From Owenia fusiformis (Eukaryota; Annelida; Polychaeta; Sabellida; Oweniidae): a stretch of DNA of 46,000 nt. Shown piece by piece: positions 32,901 through 43,390 of the stretch (position 1 is the stretch's first letter; the number at the start of each line of letters is the position of its first letter). Made by a program: the position numbers and the translations under genes. Location of the stretch: positions 1-46,000 of the forward strand of contig CAIIXF020000035.1 in NCBI GenBank assembly GCA_903813345.2, given 5' to 3'. The notes under the pieces were generated by a model that did no database searches, was not told the DNA's origin, and worked only from the letters and a program-made list of their open reading frames with translations.

Positions 32901-34554
32901 TAAAATCATAAATCCCATTGTTTGTTCAGTCTTGCTTTAAAATCTAGCTTCAAAAAATAAACATTTCTATCGCCTATAGATCAGAAGGAAGATCTGAACT
33001 ATATCATATTGTTTATTGTTTATTATCATTATCAAAATATAACATCATTCAATACAAAGTAATGGATGGATGTTGGCACAATGCACATGTTGCATAAGTT
33101 ACCTATTGTCAAAAATACTGTTGCAACAATTTCGGTATAACAGAAAAGTGTATAGATATTTTTTTTATTTCAGAGAGATAAGACAAGCTCAAATATGAAG
33201 GGGTGAAATATATGTATAGCATCCTGAATGGCCCTATTAAGATTAATCAAATATTATTTTGGTAAATAATATAATGTCATATTATAAAAATTATAAATGC
33301 GTTAAGCACAAACTTCAATATTACTTTGGAAAATTAGTATTTTAGTCCCTCATTCTTTCAAAATTCATCAATATCGTACCATGAAAATAGTATATCTATT
33401 TGTTTTTTTATGGTGGGGTTGAGTTGACTAAGGGTTGAGATGACCAAGGGTTAAGATGACTTGGGGTTGAGTTGACTAAGGGTCGAGATGACTTGGGTTC
33501 GACTTGACTAAGGGTCGACTTGACTTGGGGTCGACTTGACTAAGGGTTGAGTTGACTTGGGTTGAGTTGACTTGGTGTTGAGTTGACTAGTTACCATTAG
33601 ACCTTTGATGTACATCAATATTCAATGTAAAATAATATTACTAAGATGTCAACATCATGATGTCCAAAAACTTACGGATGTCAGTATGAGACCTTTGCAC
33701 TTTTCATTTTCTAGCTTCTCGAGGGTTAAGCTTAGTTCTGTGAGGAACTCTAGGTTTAAACTGTTAACAGGCTTCTTGTCCATGGCTATGGTGGCTAAAA
33801 GATACAAGATTTAACAAGATTACTGTCCCCCATCCTGAGTTGAAGAGTTAGATAGAAACATAGAAAATGTACACCAACATACTACATATTCTAGCTAAAT
33901 TCTAGCTTCTTGACTTGGATTATTGGTATTCTGATGGACAGTTAGAGACAGTTTAGACATCAGTCATTGAAGTATAACAATCATTAACATGCAATAAAAC
34001 CTGACATTTGTTACAGATGCCGAACACTGAACACCAGCCAACATCCACCAAAAGTTAAAGACTATAAAAAGATGTCACCACTTCTTATTGTGATATAAAA
34101 ACTAGACCACCTTTACAATACTGTATATTTTAAGAAATCAAAACAAATTACTAGGCTGTCTTCATATCACTGGAATTCAACATACATGTAACAAAATATG
34201 ATGAATTTGAAAGGTATTGGTTGAAGGTTAAAAAATGTTCACTAGTGTCTTATATATGTATGTATTTTGACTGTAGACGCACCTAAATATTTTTAGTGTG
34301 CCACTGATTTAAAAGTGTACGTCTAAATAATAAATAAATAAATAAATAAATAAAATAAATAATAAATATAGAATGGTAAACTGCAACAGAATTGATAAAC
34401 TAATAAAAAGCCTTGTGGCATCATGTTTACCAATATCATTCTCAGTGGTTACTTTTAGGTAGCCACTTGCAGCTGAGTATGACCTTGTTTGTACCATAGC
34501 GGCTCCATTCTTCAACACTGCACCGAGGCATCGCCTTAGACTAACAAGTGCCAT
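26999..34554 (-). CDS. ECI1: Mitochondrial enoyl-CoA delta isomerase 1, seven exons
   Basis: Exons: 34431-34554, 33676-33794, 31760-31906, 30349-30444, 28270-28289, 27472-27650 and 26999-27159. They total 846 nt: 281 residues plus stop, with all phases matching. The enzyme moves cis-3 or trans-3 double bonds of enoyl-CoA to trans-2, which lets unsaturated fatty acids enter beta-oxidation in the matrix. The N-terminus (MALVSLRRCLGAVLKNGAAM) is Arg-rich without acids, a good transit peptide. Crotonase-fold landmarks are PVNSLNLEFLTEL, FSAGLDILEMY (87-97), GHSPAGGC (131-138, oxyanion hole) and GLNETKLGIVAPFW, where Glu159 aligns with the catalytic Glu of the family. The C-terminus ends ESLKKK. 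Length is close to the roughly 300 residues of vertebrate ECI1. Exon 5 is a 20-nt micro-exon. A TTTCAG acceptor-like string precedes the ATG by 18 bp, so a 5' UTR exon may lie upstream. Introns are loaded with transposon remnants. Confidence 0.95.
28513..30035. mobile_element. Tc1/mariner-like non-autonomous element, about 1.5 kb, right tip lost
   Basis: The left end is TA followed by CAGGGTGGTCCAAAAAAAAT. The segment 28570-28685 is repeated in reverse complement at 29911-30035 (shared blocks GTACCAAACTTTTACTGAGC, CACTTATTTATCTGATGTAA, AATGCATTAAACTAGTCGAT). The outer 50-60 bp of the right end do not match and seem lost. The interior has no transposase; the longest open frame (29556-29870) reads like chance. 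It lies in ECI1 intron 4. Confidence 0.75.
30491..31435. mobile_element. Pogo/Tigger-like non-autonomous element, 945 bp
   Basis: The left end CAGTAGAACCTGCTAAGTGG and right end CCACTTACACAGGTTCTACTG are inverted repeats. Several further AAGTGGAACACCTC copies lie just inside both ends. The left flank is TA. The interior holds a 40-bp tandem repeat and two about 98-bp copies around AACCTCCTGTAGAGATC. No ORF. It lies in ECI1 intron 3. The CAGTA-AACCTG ends resemble those of the element at 43391-44676. Confidence 0.75.
31081..31225. repeat. 40-bp tandem repeat, 3.6 copies
   Basis: AGAAAACATTTTTGGCAGAA recurs at 31101, 31141 and 31181, with AATGAGGAGGATTAAGAATG between. The last copy is diverged. 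It lies inside the pogo-like element of ECI1 intron 3. Confidence 0.85.
31969..32110. mobile_element. Mariner-type terminus, rest of element not defined
   Basis: TA followed by CAGGGTGGGCCAAAAAAAAA is the same kind of terminus as at 28513 and 44888. I could not find the matching right end. Directly after it, 32160-32345 is a diverged unit of the 161-bp satellite family. It lies in ECI1 intron 2. Confidence 0.5.
32359..33595. mobile_element. 1,237-bp element whose terminal inverted repeats are arrays of a 16-bp repeat
   Basis: Flanked by a perfect 8-bp direct repeat ATTAGACC (32351-32358 and 33596-33603). The left terminus is about 11 units of 16 bp of the form AGTCAASTCRACCCYW to about 32540. 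The right terminus, from about 33415, is the same array in reverse complement. Units tend to alternate between CCCCA and CCCTT endings. The centre carries about 2.6 copies of a 165-bp repeat (AATCCCATTGTTTG, ATAAACATTTCTATCGCC, GATCAGAAGGAAGAT), then unique AT-rich DNA. No ORF. An 8-bp target duplication points to the hAT or P type. It lies in ECI1 intron 2. Confidence 0.8.
34326..34372. repeat. AATA microsatellite
   Basis: About ten AAATAAAT units in ECI1 intron 1, just downstream of exon 1. Simple-sequence repeat, no other feature. Confidence 0.8.
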
Positions 34555-34572
34555 ACTGCTTGTGGACTTCAC

Positions 34573-35635
34573 CTGAAAGATGACATACACATGTAGTACA
34601 GAGTGTCCAAAAAGTATCAAAAATGGTGCTGGCAATATAATGCAAGCTATTCACGTTCAAATTTTTACATACATGTATCACTGTTAAGATTCTTTACATG
34701 GTAACAGCATGAGATCACAATACACAGGCAACCTTTTGATGAGAATAATATTGTTTCATAATTGTTAAAATACGGCTGCTACATTAGGGTGTTTCACTTT
34801 TTCCAGGTCAAGATGGAGTTTTGCCCAGTTGATCTCCCGGTAAGCAAGCGCAAAAAAGTCACCCAAATCTATCAACCTTTTGTCACCCCCACCTTACCAT
34901 ATTTTTGCCGTTTCAAGAGTAGTCTCAGGATTCATATTAGGCTATATTATTTCGCTTCAGTCTTCTCATTATGCTAAGATACTCAGCATTAAGTCATCAA
35001 TGTCATTCAAAGAATACAACCCAGCATCTTATTGGGAACATAAACTGTTCCAGAATCCAGAGCTTATAAACAGTAAATGCCCTGGGTGTATTCATTTCCA
35101 TTATTATGCTACATTATTATTTTGTGCATACATTGTACTTCTGTCCAAAAGTCGACAGAATGACAATCATTGCATCATTTTGATTTCTTGTATAGCAAAC
35201 TAGAACATTGAACTGAAGGCTAATGGGTGATTCCCCCATTATTCTTTACTTATGGACTATCTTTTTATTTTATCTGTAGCTGTATGCAGATCCCCCTGAA
35301 ATGCATGTTCTTATTCCCCACTGAAAAGAAAAGCCTGTGGAGAGCTAACTCACTACAGCCCGTTTCACTATTCTATTGCGTCAGTAGAACCCCAAAAATA
35401 AGAAATTAGGAGACCATTATGCAATAATATATGAAAATGTATACATGTATTACTCATATTGTACATGAATGACATTTTTATATTTCAGATTATTTAGTTT
35501 TTTGTGCAATAAGCCTGTGCCCTCTTGTAATTTAAAGAATTTCAGCCATGTTAATCTTTTTGAAAATACTATGTCAGAAAAGCATCAAAATATAAGAGGC
35601 CACACACGTTATTAGCCAAACTAGAAGCACCTGGA
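34573..35635. other. Upstream flank of ECI1, no gene seen
   Basis: Should contain the ECI1 promoter on the minus strand. AT-rich, with no TATA box or GC-rich promoter island that I can point to. Short open frames here do not resemble protein. Confidence 0.4.
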
Positions 35636-35639
35636 ACCT

Positions 35640-35860
35640 GTATAATGACCTTCGATAGCAAGTCGCTACTACAGTCTCAGCTGTAGTGGCTAGCCTTTAT
35701 GGCTCAGGGGTAGAGCGTCTGACTCGAGAGCGGAAGGTCCTGGGTTCAATTCCCGTACGGGGTATTGAATTTAGCACACTCTCTTTCGGATGTGCCCAAG
35801 GGTCGTTATCGTTACACCTGTATCAATGCCTGACAGTGACATCTTCTGTTGACAGAACCC
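35640..35860 (+). mobile_element. tRNA-derived SINE with intact A and B boxes
   Basis: GATAGCAAGTCGCTACTACA leads into a tRNA-like part: A box TGGCTCAGGGGTAGAGC at 35699-35715, B box GGGTTCAATTCCC at 35742-35754. Then come GGGGTATTGAATTTAGCACA and AAGGGTCGTTATCGTTACAC. The D stem (GCTC/GAGC) is good, but the anticodon and acceptor stems pair badly, so it is not a working tRNA. The downstream part is shared with the minus-strand copy at 18240-18425. Confidence 0.75.
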
Positions 35861-35952
35861 TCAAAATATATCTCGTATACATATAAGAGATAAAGGGTTA
35901 TTTCCAGGGTTTGGTCACCAATAGATGTCACTGTCAGGTGTTGATACAGGTA
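35813..35952. mobile_element. Fold-back element at the SINE 3' end
   Basis: TACACCTGTATCAATGCCTG followed by ACAGTGACATCT pairs with AGATGTCACTGTCAGGTG followed by TTGATACAGGTA. A less perfect inner pairing (AACCCT / AGGGTT) continues it. It overlaps the end of the SINE, so either it was inserted there or the hairpin belongs to the SINE tail. Confidence 0.6.
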
Positions 35953-37025
35953 CCTGTGGCTGAACCTAAAGTTTATTTGCGTTCGACAATTAAATCTTTT
36001 TGATTTCATCAAGAAGATTAGTTCAACCTTTTGTTTATATCTGGTTTTAGAGCTTTATTCAGACCTGACGGAGTCTTGATGTCCAATTCTGGGTTATGTG
36101 AACTTGAACTTAGGACCTTGGCCGATCGAAAATCGCAAATATCAATATAATTTCATGTATTATCGCCCGCTAGGCTACATTATATCAACTCATTTTGTAC
36201 ACTTCCCTATATGTATATATATTTTTTTACGACAAAAAAATGTGAAACATTAGTTAAGGTATCATTTGATACTATTCATTATGATTTAAAATTAAAACTA
36301 AACTAAATATAAGCCTTAGAATAGATTTCTACACTAAAAATAACAAACTTTACTTACGAACTCGACGGTATATTTACGAACGAATTGTCACATGAAATTA
36401 ACGAACGTAGAGAATTTATATTCCATGACAAAATATAGGCCTACAATACATGTAAGTGAAGTAATGCCTTATATTAGGAAATGTTTTTGTATTTTTAAGA
36501 GAGTCTAGAGGCGAAGCCAGCAATTGTCAAGGGGTGGTATTTTTGGGGTTCGCATCACTGCAAGAGAAGATGGGGTATGACGCGGGGCCCGGCGCGGGGG
36601 CCTCACCCCCGGGACGGTATGGACTTTTTTAAATTTCACATGGCTATATTGTGCCCCGTATTGTGCATTCTAAGCATTTCAAGCTATAGGTCTAACGTGT
36701 TAATGTTTTTCAACAAATTTTACTTGAATTGTCTTTCCTTGTTTTGTGGGGTTTTATCACATGGGATCACACCCACGGCATCTTACCCTGGCCGTTGCGG
36801 TGGGCAGTCGGTTGTTCGGGTGGCTGGCGGTTGGTGGTTGGTAATCGGCGTCTGTAGCAAATTCTAACAACTTCCAAAAACTACAGGCAATGCGCCTATT
36901 TTTGAATGAAAAAGGACAACATATTGTTTGAGACATGTCACTCACACAGTCAATCAAATATGATAAAAACTTTAATTTGGGATAATACTGAAGTGAAAAA
37001 AACATTACTTGCATAGAAAACAGCA
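35953..37025. other. Non-coding stretch with a GC-rich island
   Basis: Mostly AT-rich. At 36575-36615 (GGGGCCCGGCGCGGGGGCCT) and 36776-36845 the base composition changes sharply to GC/GT-rich. No gene recognised. The end at 37025 is the inner breakpoint of the inverted duplication. Confidence 0.4.
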
Positions 37026-37374
37026 TTTTCGCACTTTCGCACAGAGACGTATAAACATGTCTCTGGTTTAGAATAAATCGTGAATGCTTAATTGTACAAT
37101 TCAACCATTGTTTATAACAAAGGTTTGTATTATATCCGCGCGTGTAGCCATTGAGTTATTCAGACCTAGAGACATATACAAAAAGGTTAACGTTATTATT
37201 ATGTCTCTGAATTATTGAATAATAGGTCTGATAGCTGGAGTATACACTGACAATGACTCATTCCTTACTCTAATAATCATACAGTCTGCCCTTACTCAAT
37301 AATACTCAAATACAGGATGGGCCAAAACAATACAGAAGTTTAAAGATCAATGGTTCAGATGATATATATTTTAG

Positions 37375-37581
37375 GTGCCATGGAAGTTAACAGGAAATGA
37401 CAAAACAAAAAGTGACAAAACCATGCTGGATTTTGAAAAAAAATTGAACCAAGATAATAGAGTTCTGTTTGGACCTCCAGACAGTTTAACTAGTTCCACA
37501 TATCATTTACATGACTGGGAACACAATGGAAATGGTCAGAATGACCATAAACATGATGAAATAACCATTTCAGCCCTCTGA
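37375..37581 (+). other. Conserved 68-codon ORF (right copy)
   Basis: Mirror copy of 12848-13054, identical in translation. It starts GTGCCATGGAAG after TTTTAG and ends ATTTCAGCCCTCTGA. In this copy no KY exon 1 lies upstream, so it cannot be a spliced KY exon here. See the left copy for its possible transposon link. Confidence 0.4.
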
Positions 37582-38255
37582 AAATGTGACTGAAAAATAG
37601 CTAAGAGTAGGTGCTCATGAAAGGTCACTGAACAGAATCTTTTGACTTTTCAGAAAATGTGCCCAATATATTGCTCTAAATGACATAAAATGATACAATT
37701 TAAAAAAATTGATATCATTCTTAGAAAAAGAAAAACTGAATTGAAAATCGATCTATTTTCCTTTTTACCACAGCCATTATTGTTTCAGACAACTTTTAGA
37801 TTGTATCATTAAAGTTAAGTACATGTGTAAATGTGACATGTAATCACTAAAACCATGTAAAAGCAAGTATAGAGTTCTTAAAACAAGATTCTTAAAATAA
37901 CTACTCATGGAATATTGTAAATTCTGCTGACCTTGCAGAAAAAATTGCTTAAGGTCACATTACAGCATATTTGTCAAATCTTCATCAGAAAACATCAGAC
38001 AAACATATTATGCAATAAAACAATGCATATACTAAAAAACAACCCCCCTTGGCTTTCTTCGAGACTAATACCAAGTTTTCCCGGTTAAAGGAGTCGACAA
38101 ATGTATAGAATTTATCATTTCATGGTCCAGACGGTGTGTTATGTTATGGCCACTTCTCTTTTGATCAGAAAAGGACATGCAGTTGCAAGACATAATGATA
38201 AGTGAACGTTCCACCTCACACGAAATGACTGAATGACTGTTTTTCTATCTTTCAG

Positions 38256-41200
38256 ATGCCGACTAGATTACTTCACCAGCCACTGATAGACGTTGTTGAC
38301 ACTCTAACACGAGATTGGAATAACACTGCGTTAAAGATCCGGGCAATTTTCACTTGGCTTGCTACTCAAAATACGGATGATATTGATCCAAAGGATGATA
38401 ATGGATGGAGGTTAAGTCCTCTGATGTACCTAGCGAGAGTCAAGATGGGATCTGAAAGTTATAGTGAATTGTTTAAAGATATGTGCAGGTTAGTAACTGC
38501 AATATTAAGTTGTTGTGTTTTTGCTTTTTACTTTACTGGTTGGTAAGAAGAACCTCCTTTATTTTGCACTAACAGCAATTGATATCAAATGTTTGGTATG
38601 ACCTGAATATTTTAACATACTTAAGAATACAATACACATCTACGTCGTATATTAATCGTGTACATCATAATGTATACCGTTCATCAATTTTGTTACAGTT
38701 TGGCCCATATTAACTGTGAGGTTGTAGAAGGCGATGTTAAAGGTCACAACTACCAACCTGGTGACGTTATGACTACGAAAAACAGACGCTTCTGGAATGT
38801 TGTTCAGCTTGGAGATGACTGGAAACTGCTGGATGCGTACATGGCATCGCGACAGTACAAATGGAGGCATATAATTCATCAACACATGGTAGTTTCAATG
38901 GACGACAATGAAAATGTCAAACGAGATGAGGACTGCATGAATATTGGGTACTACTTTTTCACGGAAGCTCCAGAATTTATTACCACTCACTTCCCCTATG
39001 ACTCCAAATGGCAGTTACTGACTCGACAAATCACCGCCTTTGAATTTGAAACACTTGCTTACGTCACCCCTCATTTCTACTTTATGGGGTGGCAACTTAT
39101 GTCGCATCAAAAATGTGCAATTCACACAGACACTGGTGAAATTGATATCGTTATTCAAACTCCTAGTAATGAGTCCCAGAAGTATTGGATTAACCTTAGT
39201 GCAATATCTAGTAATACTGAAAATGTTGAAACTCTAGAAAGACACGTCTTTGTGGACAGAAATAGAACATCTGGAGTTCTCAAATGCTCGATTTCATTAC
39301 CAAAAAGTGGAGAATATAAATTAAACGTATATGGAAAAACGGAAATGAGTCAACTTGAGCTCTGCGTAGCTTATAAACTTCATAACGATGCCATTGATGC
39401 GGACATTAAAGCCCATACACTATGTGTAGCTAATGAACTTCGATTCTGGGGACCATGTTTTGAAACAGACAATCTTAACATAAATCCGCTTGGTAAAGCA
39501 CAGACCAGCCGCATAAATGAAAAAGACGGATTAGTTCAAATGGAATTCAGTCTTGCCAATGATATGCCTTTAGACTTTACACATGAGCTAATCAGTGCAA
39601 CAGACACAGGTGAAACAAATATACACCATCAATATTCGGTTCATGAAGTTCGAAAGAACGCTCTCGCAATATTTTACGTACAGCTTCCTTTTTGTGGGAA
39701 GTTTGCCTTTCGCATATTCGCAAAGCAGAAACTATCACAGGGCGCACTGCCTTTAATCTGCTGTTATTTGATCTCCTGTGATGACCCAGCCATTTCACAT
39801 TTACCATTTCCAAAGTTTGCTAACGGTAGGGTTGGTATAACCGATGAGGGAACGCTGTTGGGGACGCAAATACTAGCGTTTGATACACCAATTATATCGA
39901 ACGAATCAGGTGTGATGGAAATAGAAATCAAAACTAACCCAAATTGTATTATATCGGCATCTATGAAACTTTCCAAAAACCAAAATATGGAAAATGGAAT
40001 AAAAACTCATAACGCCGTCGATAAAGAGCCAACAATAGAAAATGGAGCTACTGCTCATATCAAAGATTCCAATCATACTAAAATGGACGAGTTTACATTT
40101 ATTAAATATGTAGATGAAGATGGAGAAAACGGTACTAGACTCAAAGTTGGATTAAGGTGTCCATTGGCGGGCCAATACCATTTGGCTCTGTATGGGTACG
40201 AAGATGCACAAACACCAAGGATGAGTATTCCAAACGTGTGTAATTTTGTTATCAACTCAACAACAAACCACCCCGAACTGGCACCATTTCCGAAATGTCT
40301 GGCGAGCTGGGGAAAGGACTTTGAGCTACTTTGCCCAACCCATGGGATGTTCTACAAAGATCAAACCATACCAGTGGTACTAAGGGTACCAAATGCTACT
40401 GCGGTAGCGTTGTCAGGGCAACGTTGGGTAGATATGGTAAACGTTGTTGGGACTACCGACTTATGGTTAGAACAGATCAGAATAGATGGAGAAGGGGATG
40501 TTACCGTATGTGCCAAACTTGGTGACTCTGAAGAATATAAAGGCCTGCTTAAGTTCAAGGTAGGGCCGTGCTCAACACAACCTTGTGTGACATTCTTTCT
40601 TACCTTTCGCACTGATTTCATTGCTACAATTTTGTTTCTCCTATTTGGGCATTGTGCTTGACTATTTCTTTCATTTACGGTAACAGGGTTAATGTATCAA
40701 TGTACGTGTACTGGTATTTCATTTCCTTCGAAGGTGTCTGGCGAACCTGTTGATCATGATGAACAAATATTGGAGAGCATTGGACATGAGTTCGAAAAAG
40801 CTAAAGAAATCATCAAAGTAGAACAAAGGGAATACATGGAGCAAAGAGCAACTGAGGCACAAAATGAAATAGAAAATGAACAGGACGTCGAGATAGATAC
40901 AGAAAAGGTTGAGGAAAACAAGAATGACGAACTAGACGAGTCAGTATGTATAAATCATTTGATTATATCACAAATACCATATCAATTTTATTGCATTAAT
41001 TTACTCAACAAATGATCACAATACTAATGGTAGAAGACACTACATTTCCACTACGGGTATTATCAATGGTCAAACTGAAAATGAAGCGATATATTTCTGT
41101 GTGTAAAATATGCTTATTGTTTAATCAATATCATTACGTTATTAGGTCATGGCTGTTGATGCAATCGTCTTGGGACTAGAGGGGACAAGCATACGACTTC

Positions 41201-43346
41201 TTGAGGAGGCTATCAGGAGAGTGTTACGATTGAAGGACAGTATAGATAACCACCAGACACTTATCAACAAGGCCAATCTTAGGATAAGATGCTTGACATT
41301 AGAAAGAGGTTTTAAAATTATGATGATAAAAATGTATACAAGTGGATCAATGTATGATTTAATGTCGTTGAATCGTCTTAATGTTTGCTTCACATTAAAT
41401 ATAACACAGGCACATGAACGTGAATACATTACCTTTTACATTAAGAAACAAATAATTGAACTCATCTTCAAAGCTGTTTCATTTTTTACAATTTTTCATT
41501 CATTAAGATCATGAAAAAGACACTCCGCGTCGAGGGGTTGTCTGAATGATAACTTGACGAGCGACTCTCGATATACAGATTGAGATCTCTCTAAGTGAAT
41601 TGGCCGGGGTCTTGTTGATAAAATACCTGGCGACTGTCGATGTGTAAAATGAACTAACTTTAACTTAATGTTTTAGAACTTCTGCTAGCAATGAGAAGAA
41701 GACAACTTGGTGATCTGGAAAGTCTGCTAGAGACAATTGAGAAGGAAGGACATCATAAAGATATAACTGAATATCCAAGAGCGCATCATCTACTTGGTCA
41801 GCTAAAACGGATCAAGGTGTACCAGCATGCCGTGTTGGACTTAGATGCAAAGACGATGTCGGAACTAAGAGGATATCGAACGCCACACACAGGCGTACAC
41901 AATGTGATGATCGCAAGCCTGCTACTGTTGAGGAGCCACGAAGGAGAGTCTAAGGTCTGTTAAAGTTTTTTATCACTTTCATGTTATGTTATGTTATATT
42001 ATGGAAATCTTGCCATCTTTTACACGACTCTATACGCCTGTACGCTAGCGTGTTAAGTTGAAACTAGCAAAGTCTTGTCAGGTTATAGAAGATGGCAGAA
42101 CAAAGATAATGTAATACTATATTTGAAGGCCAAAGTAAGACACACATTTGACACTGCACGTGATTACCAAGAGGGAAACCTTCCAAACCAATTCAAAAGT
42201 TGTGCCACCACTAATCACCAATTATTCATCTTAGTTTATACCTACCTATTGTTTTCTGTACTCAGGTATGGAACAACTGTCAGCGTCTCCTACAGAATAC
42301 TGGACAGAATGGAATTATGCGACGTTTGAAAGATTTGGACTTCGATGACCTTCATATTGAAATAGTTCTTCGAGTCCGGGAGATTTTGGAAAGAACCTCC
42401 CTAGATGATGTTAAGGCTGTTAGCGCTGGAGCTGCAGCGTTCTTTATTTGGGTAAGTTCAGGCCATATCAGTGCAAGTCAGGCATGTCCGATGGTCACTT
42501 AAGGGAATGCTCCATCTGTTCGGATATTTTCCGAATGCAGGCAAGCTTGAAAAACAACGTACTGACAATCTTCTCGAGAAAAGTATATTAAACACATGTT
42601 GTTATGGACATTTATCGTGAGTAGCAGTTGAAATGCTGAACTTAAAATGTATATTGACTTGTTTCCCGAGAAATGTGACTTTAGCCTACTCACGATATTT
42701 AAAGCTTTCATCTTTACTTTGTCGTTCCAATGTAAAAACAACAGTCTACTGACAACAAGTAATCTAAATTGACAACATCAGCTGAAACAATCAGTGGATA
42801 CTTTGTATTTTTACCTTTCAGGCGAAGGGAATGGCTGATGAAGCTAGATCTAAACACGTGTATGATGGTATAGATGTCACAACTTTAGAACCAGCAAATG
42901 TTAAACGCCAACAGGAAATATTCAATTCAACGTTATACGACAAGGTGGCAGTGAACAAGCCCAAAAAGGATTTAGTTGGTGAATTCGCCAAACAAAGAGC
43001 AAAATCAGCATTTCCTCTGAGGTCAAGACCGAGGTCTTCCAGTATTACTGAGCCCAGAGCTTGTGCTAAGAACTCTGATGGAGGAAGTCCTAAGAGTACA
43101 CCAGAAAGAAACAAGAAATCAATGTCTAGTAGTACTGTTAAAAGGCGAGTGAAATCTGCAGCAGCCATCCAACCTTCTGAAACAGCAAGGACTCTGTATT
43201 CGAAACCACCAAGGCCAAAGACATCTATTCATACCAGAACCAAACCATATACAGATAAGGTAGAACCCAAAGACGATACAAATGAGAAAATAAATGTAAC
43301 ATCTAAATCACCAAAAGTCAAACGACGCTCGTCAACAAAAGACTAA
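38256..43346 (+). pseudogene. 5'-truncated duplicate of the KY/dynein-stalk gene
   Basis: Exons 2-8 are present and identical to the left copy: 38256-38488, 38699-40559, 40734-40943, 41146-41308, 41677-41954, 42266-42451, 42822-43346. All splice sites and the stop are intact. Exon 1 (87 codons) and everything upstream are missing because the duplication starts within intron 1. Exon 2 happens to begin with ATG directly after its acceptor AG, so a transcript started upstream could still yield about 1,151 residues with the whole transglutaminase-like domain. Without evidence of a promoter I call it a truncated duplicate. Its intact reading frame shows that it is very young or is an assembly copy. 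Coding exons here give the same domain order: transglutaminase-like, four KY repeats, coiled coil, dynein-stalk-like region, basic tail. Confidence 0.65.
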
Positions 43347-43390
43347 AACAATTATTGAAAGCATTTGAAAAAATATATAGTAAAAATATA

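Noticed and set aside
31900-33670. A missing ECI1 exon between exons 2 and 3
   Set aside because: I first placed the exon 3 acceptor at TTTTCTGCAG (ending at 31882), which broke the frame. Using the upstream CCAG (ending at 31907) gives ALPKIFSAGLD in frame, so no exon is missing.
34808-34843. A plus-strand mini-exon (TTTTTCCAG, 36 bp with ATG, then GTAAGC)
   Set aside because: Good splice-like ends but no partner exon on the plus strand and no recognisable protein; it lies upstream of ECI1 and is probably chance.
35690-35765. A tRNA gene with apparent CGA anticodon
   Set aside because: The A and B boxes and D stem are good, but the acceptor and anticodon stems mispair, and the same flanks recur at 18.3 kb without the tRNA 5' half. 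It is a SINE head.
36577-36867. A 96-codon ORF in the GC-rich patch
   Set aside because: The composition follows the local GC and GT runs, the opposite strand is just as open, and no motif is seen.
38652-38885. Long ORFs antisense to KY exon 3
   Set aside because: They are mirror frames of a strongly coding exon and appear in both arms only because the arms are identical.
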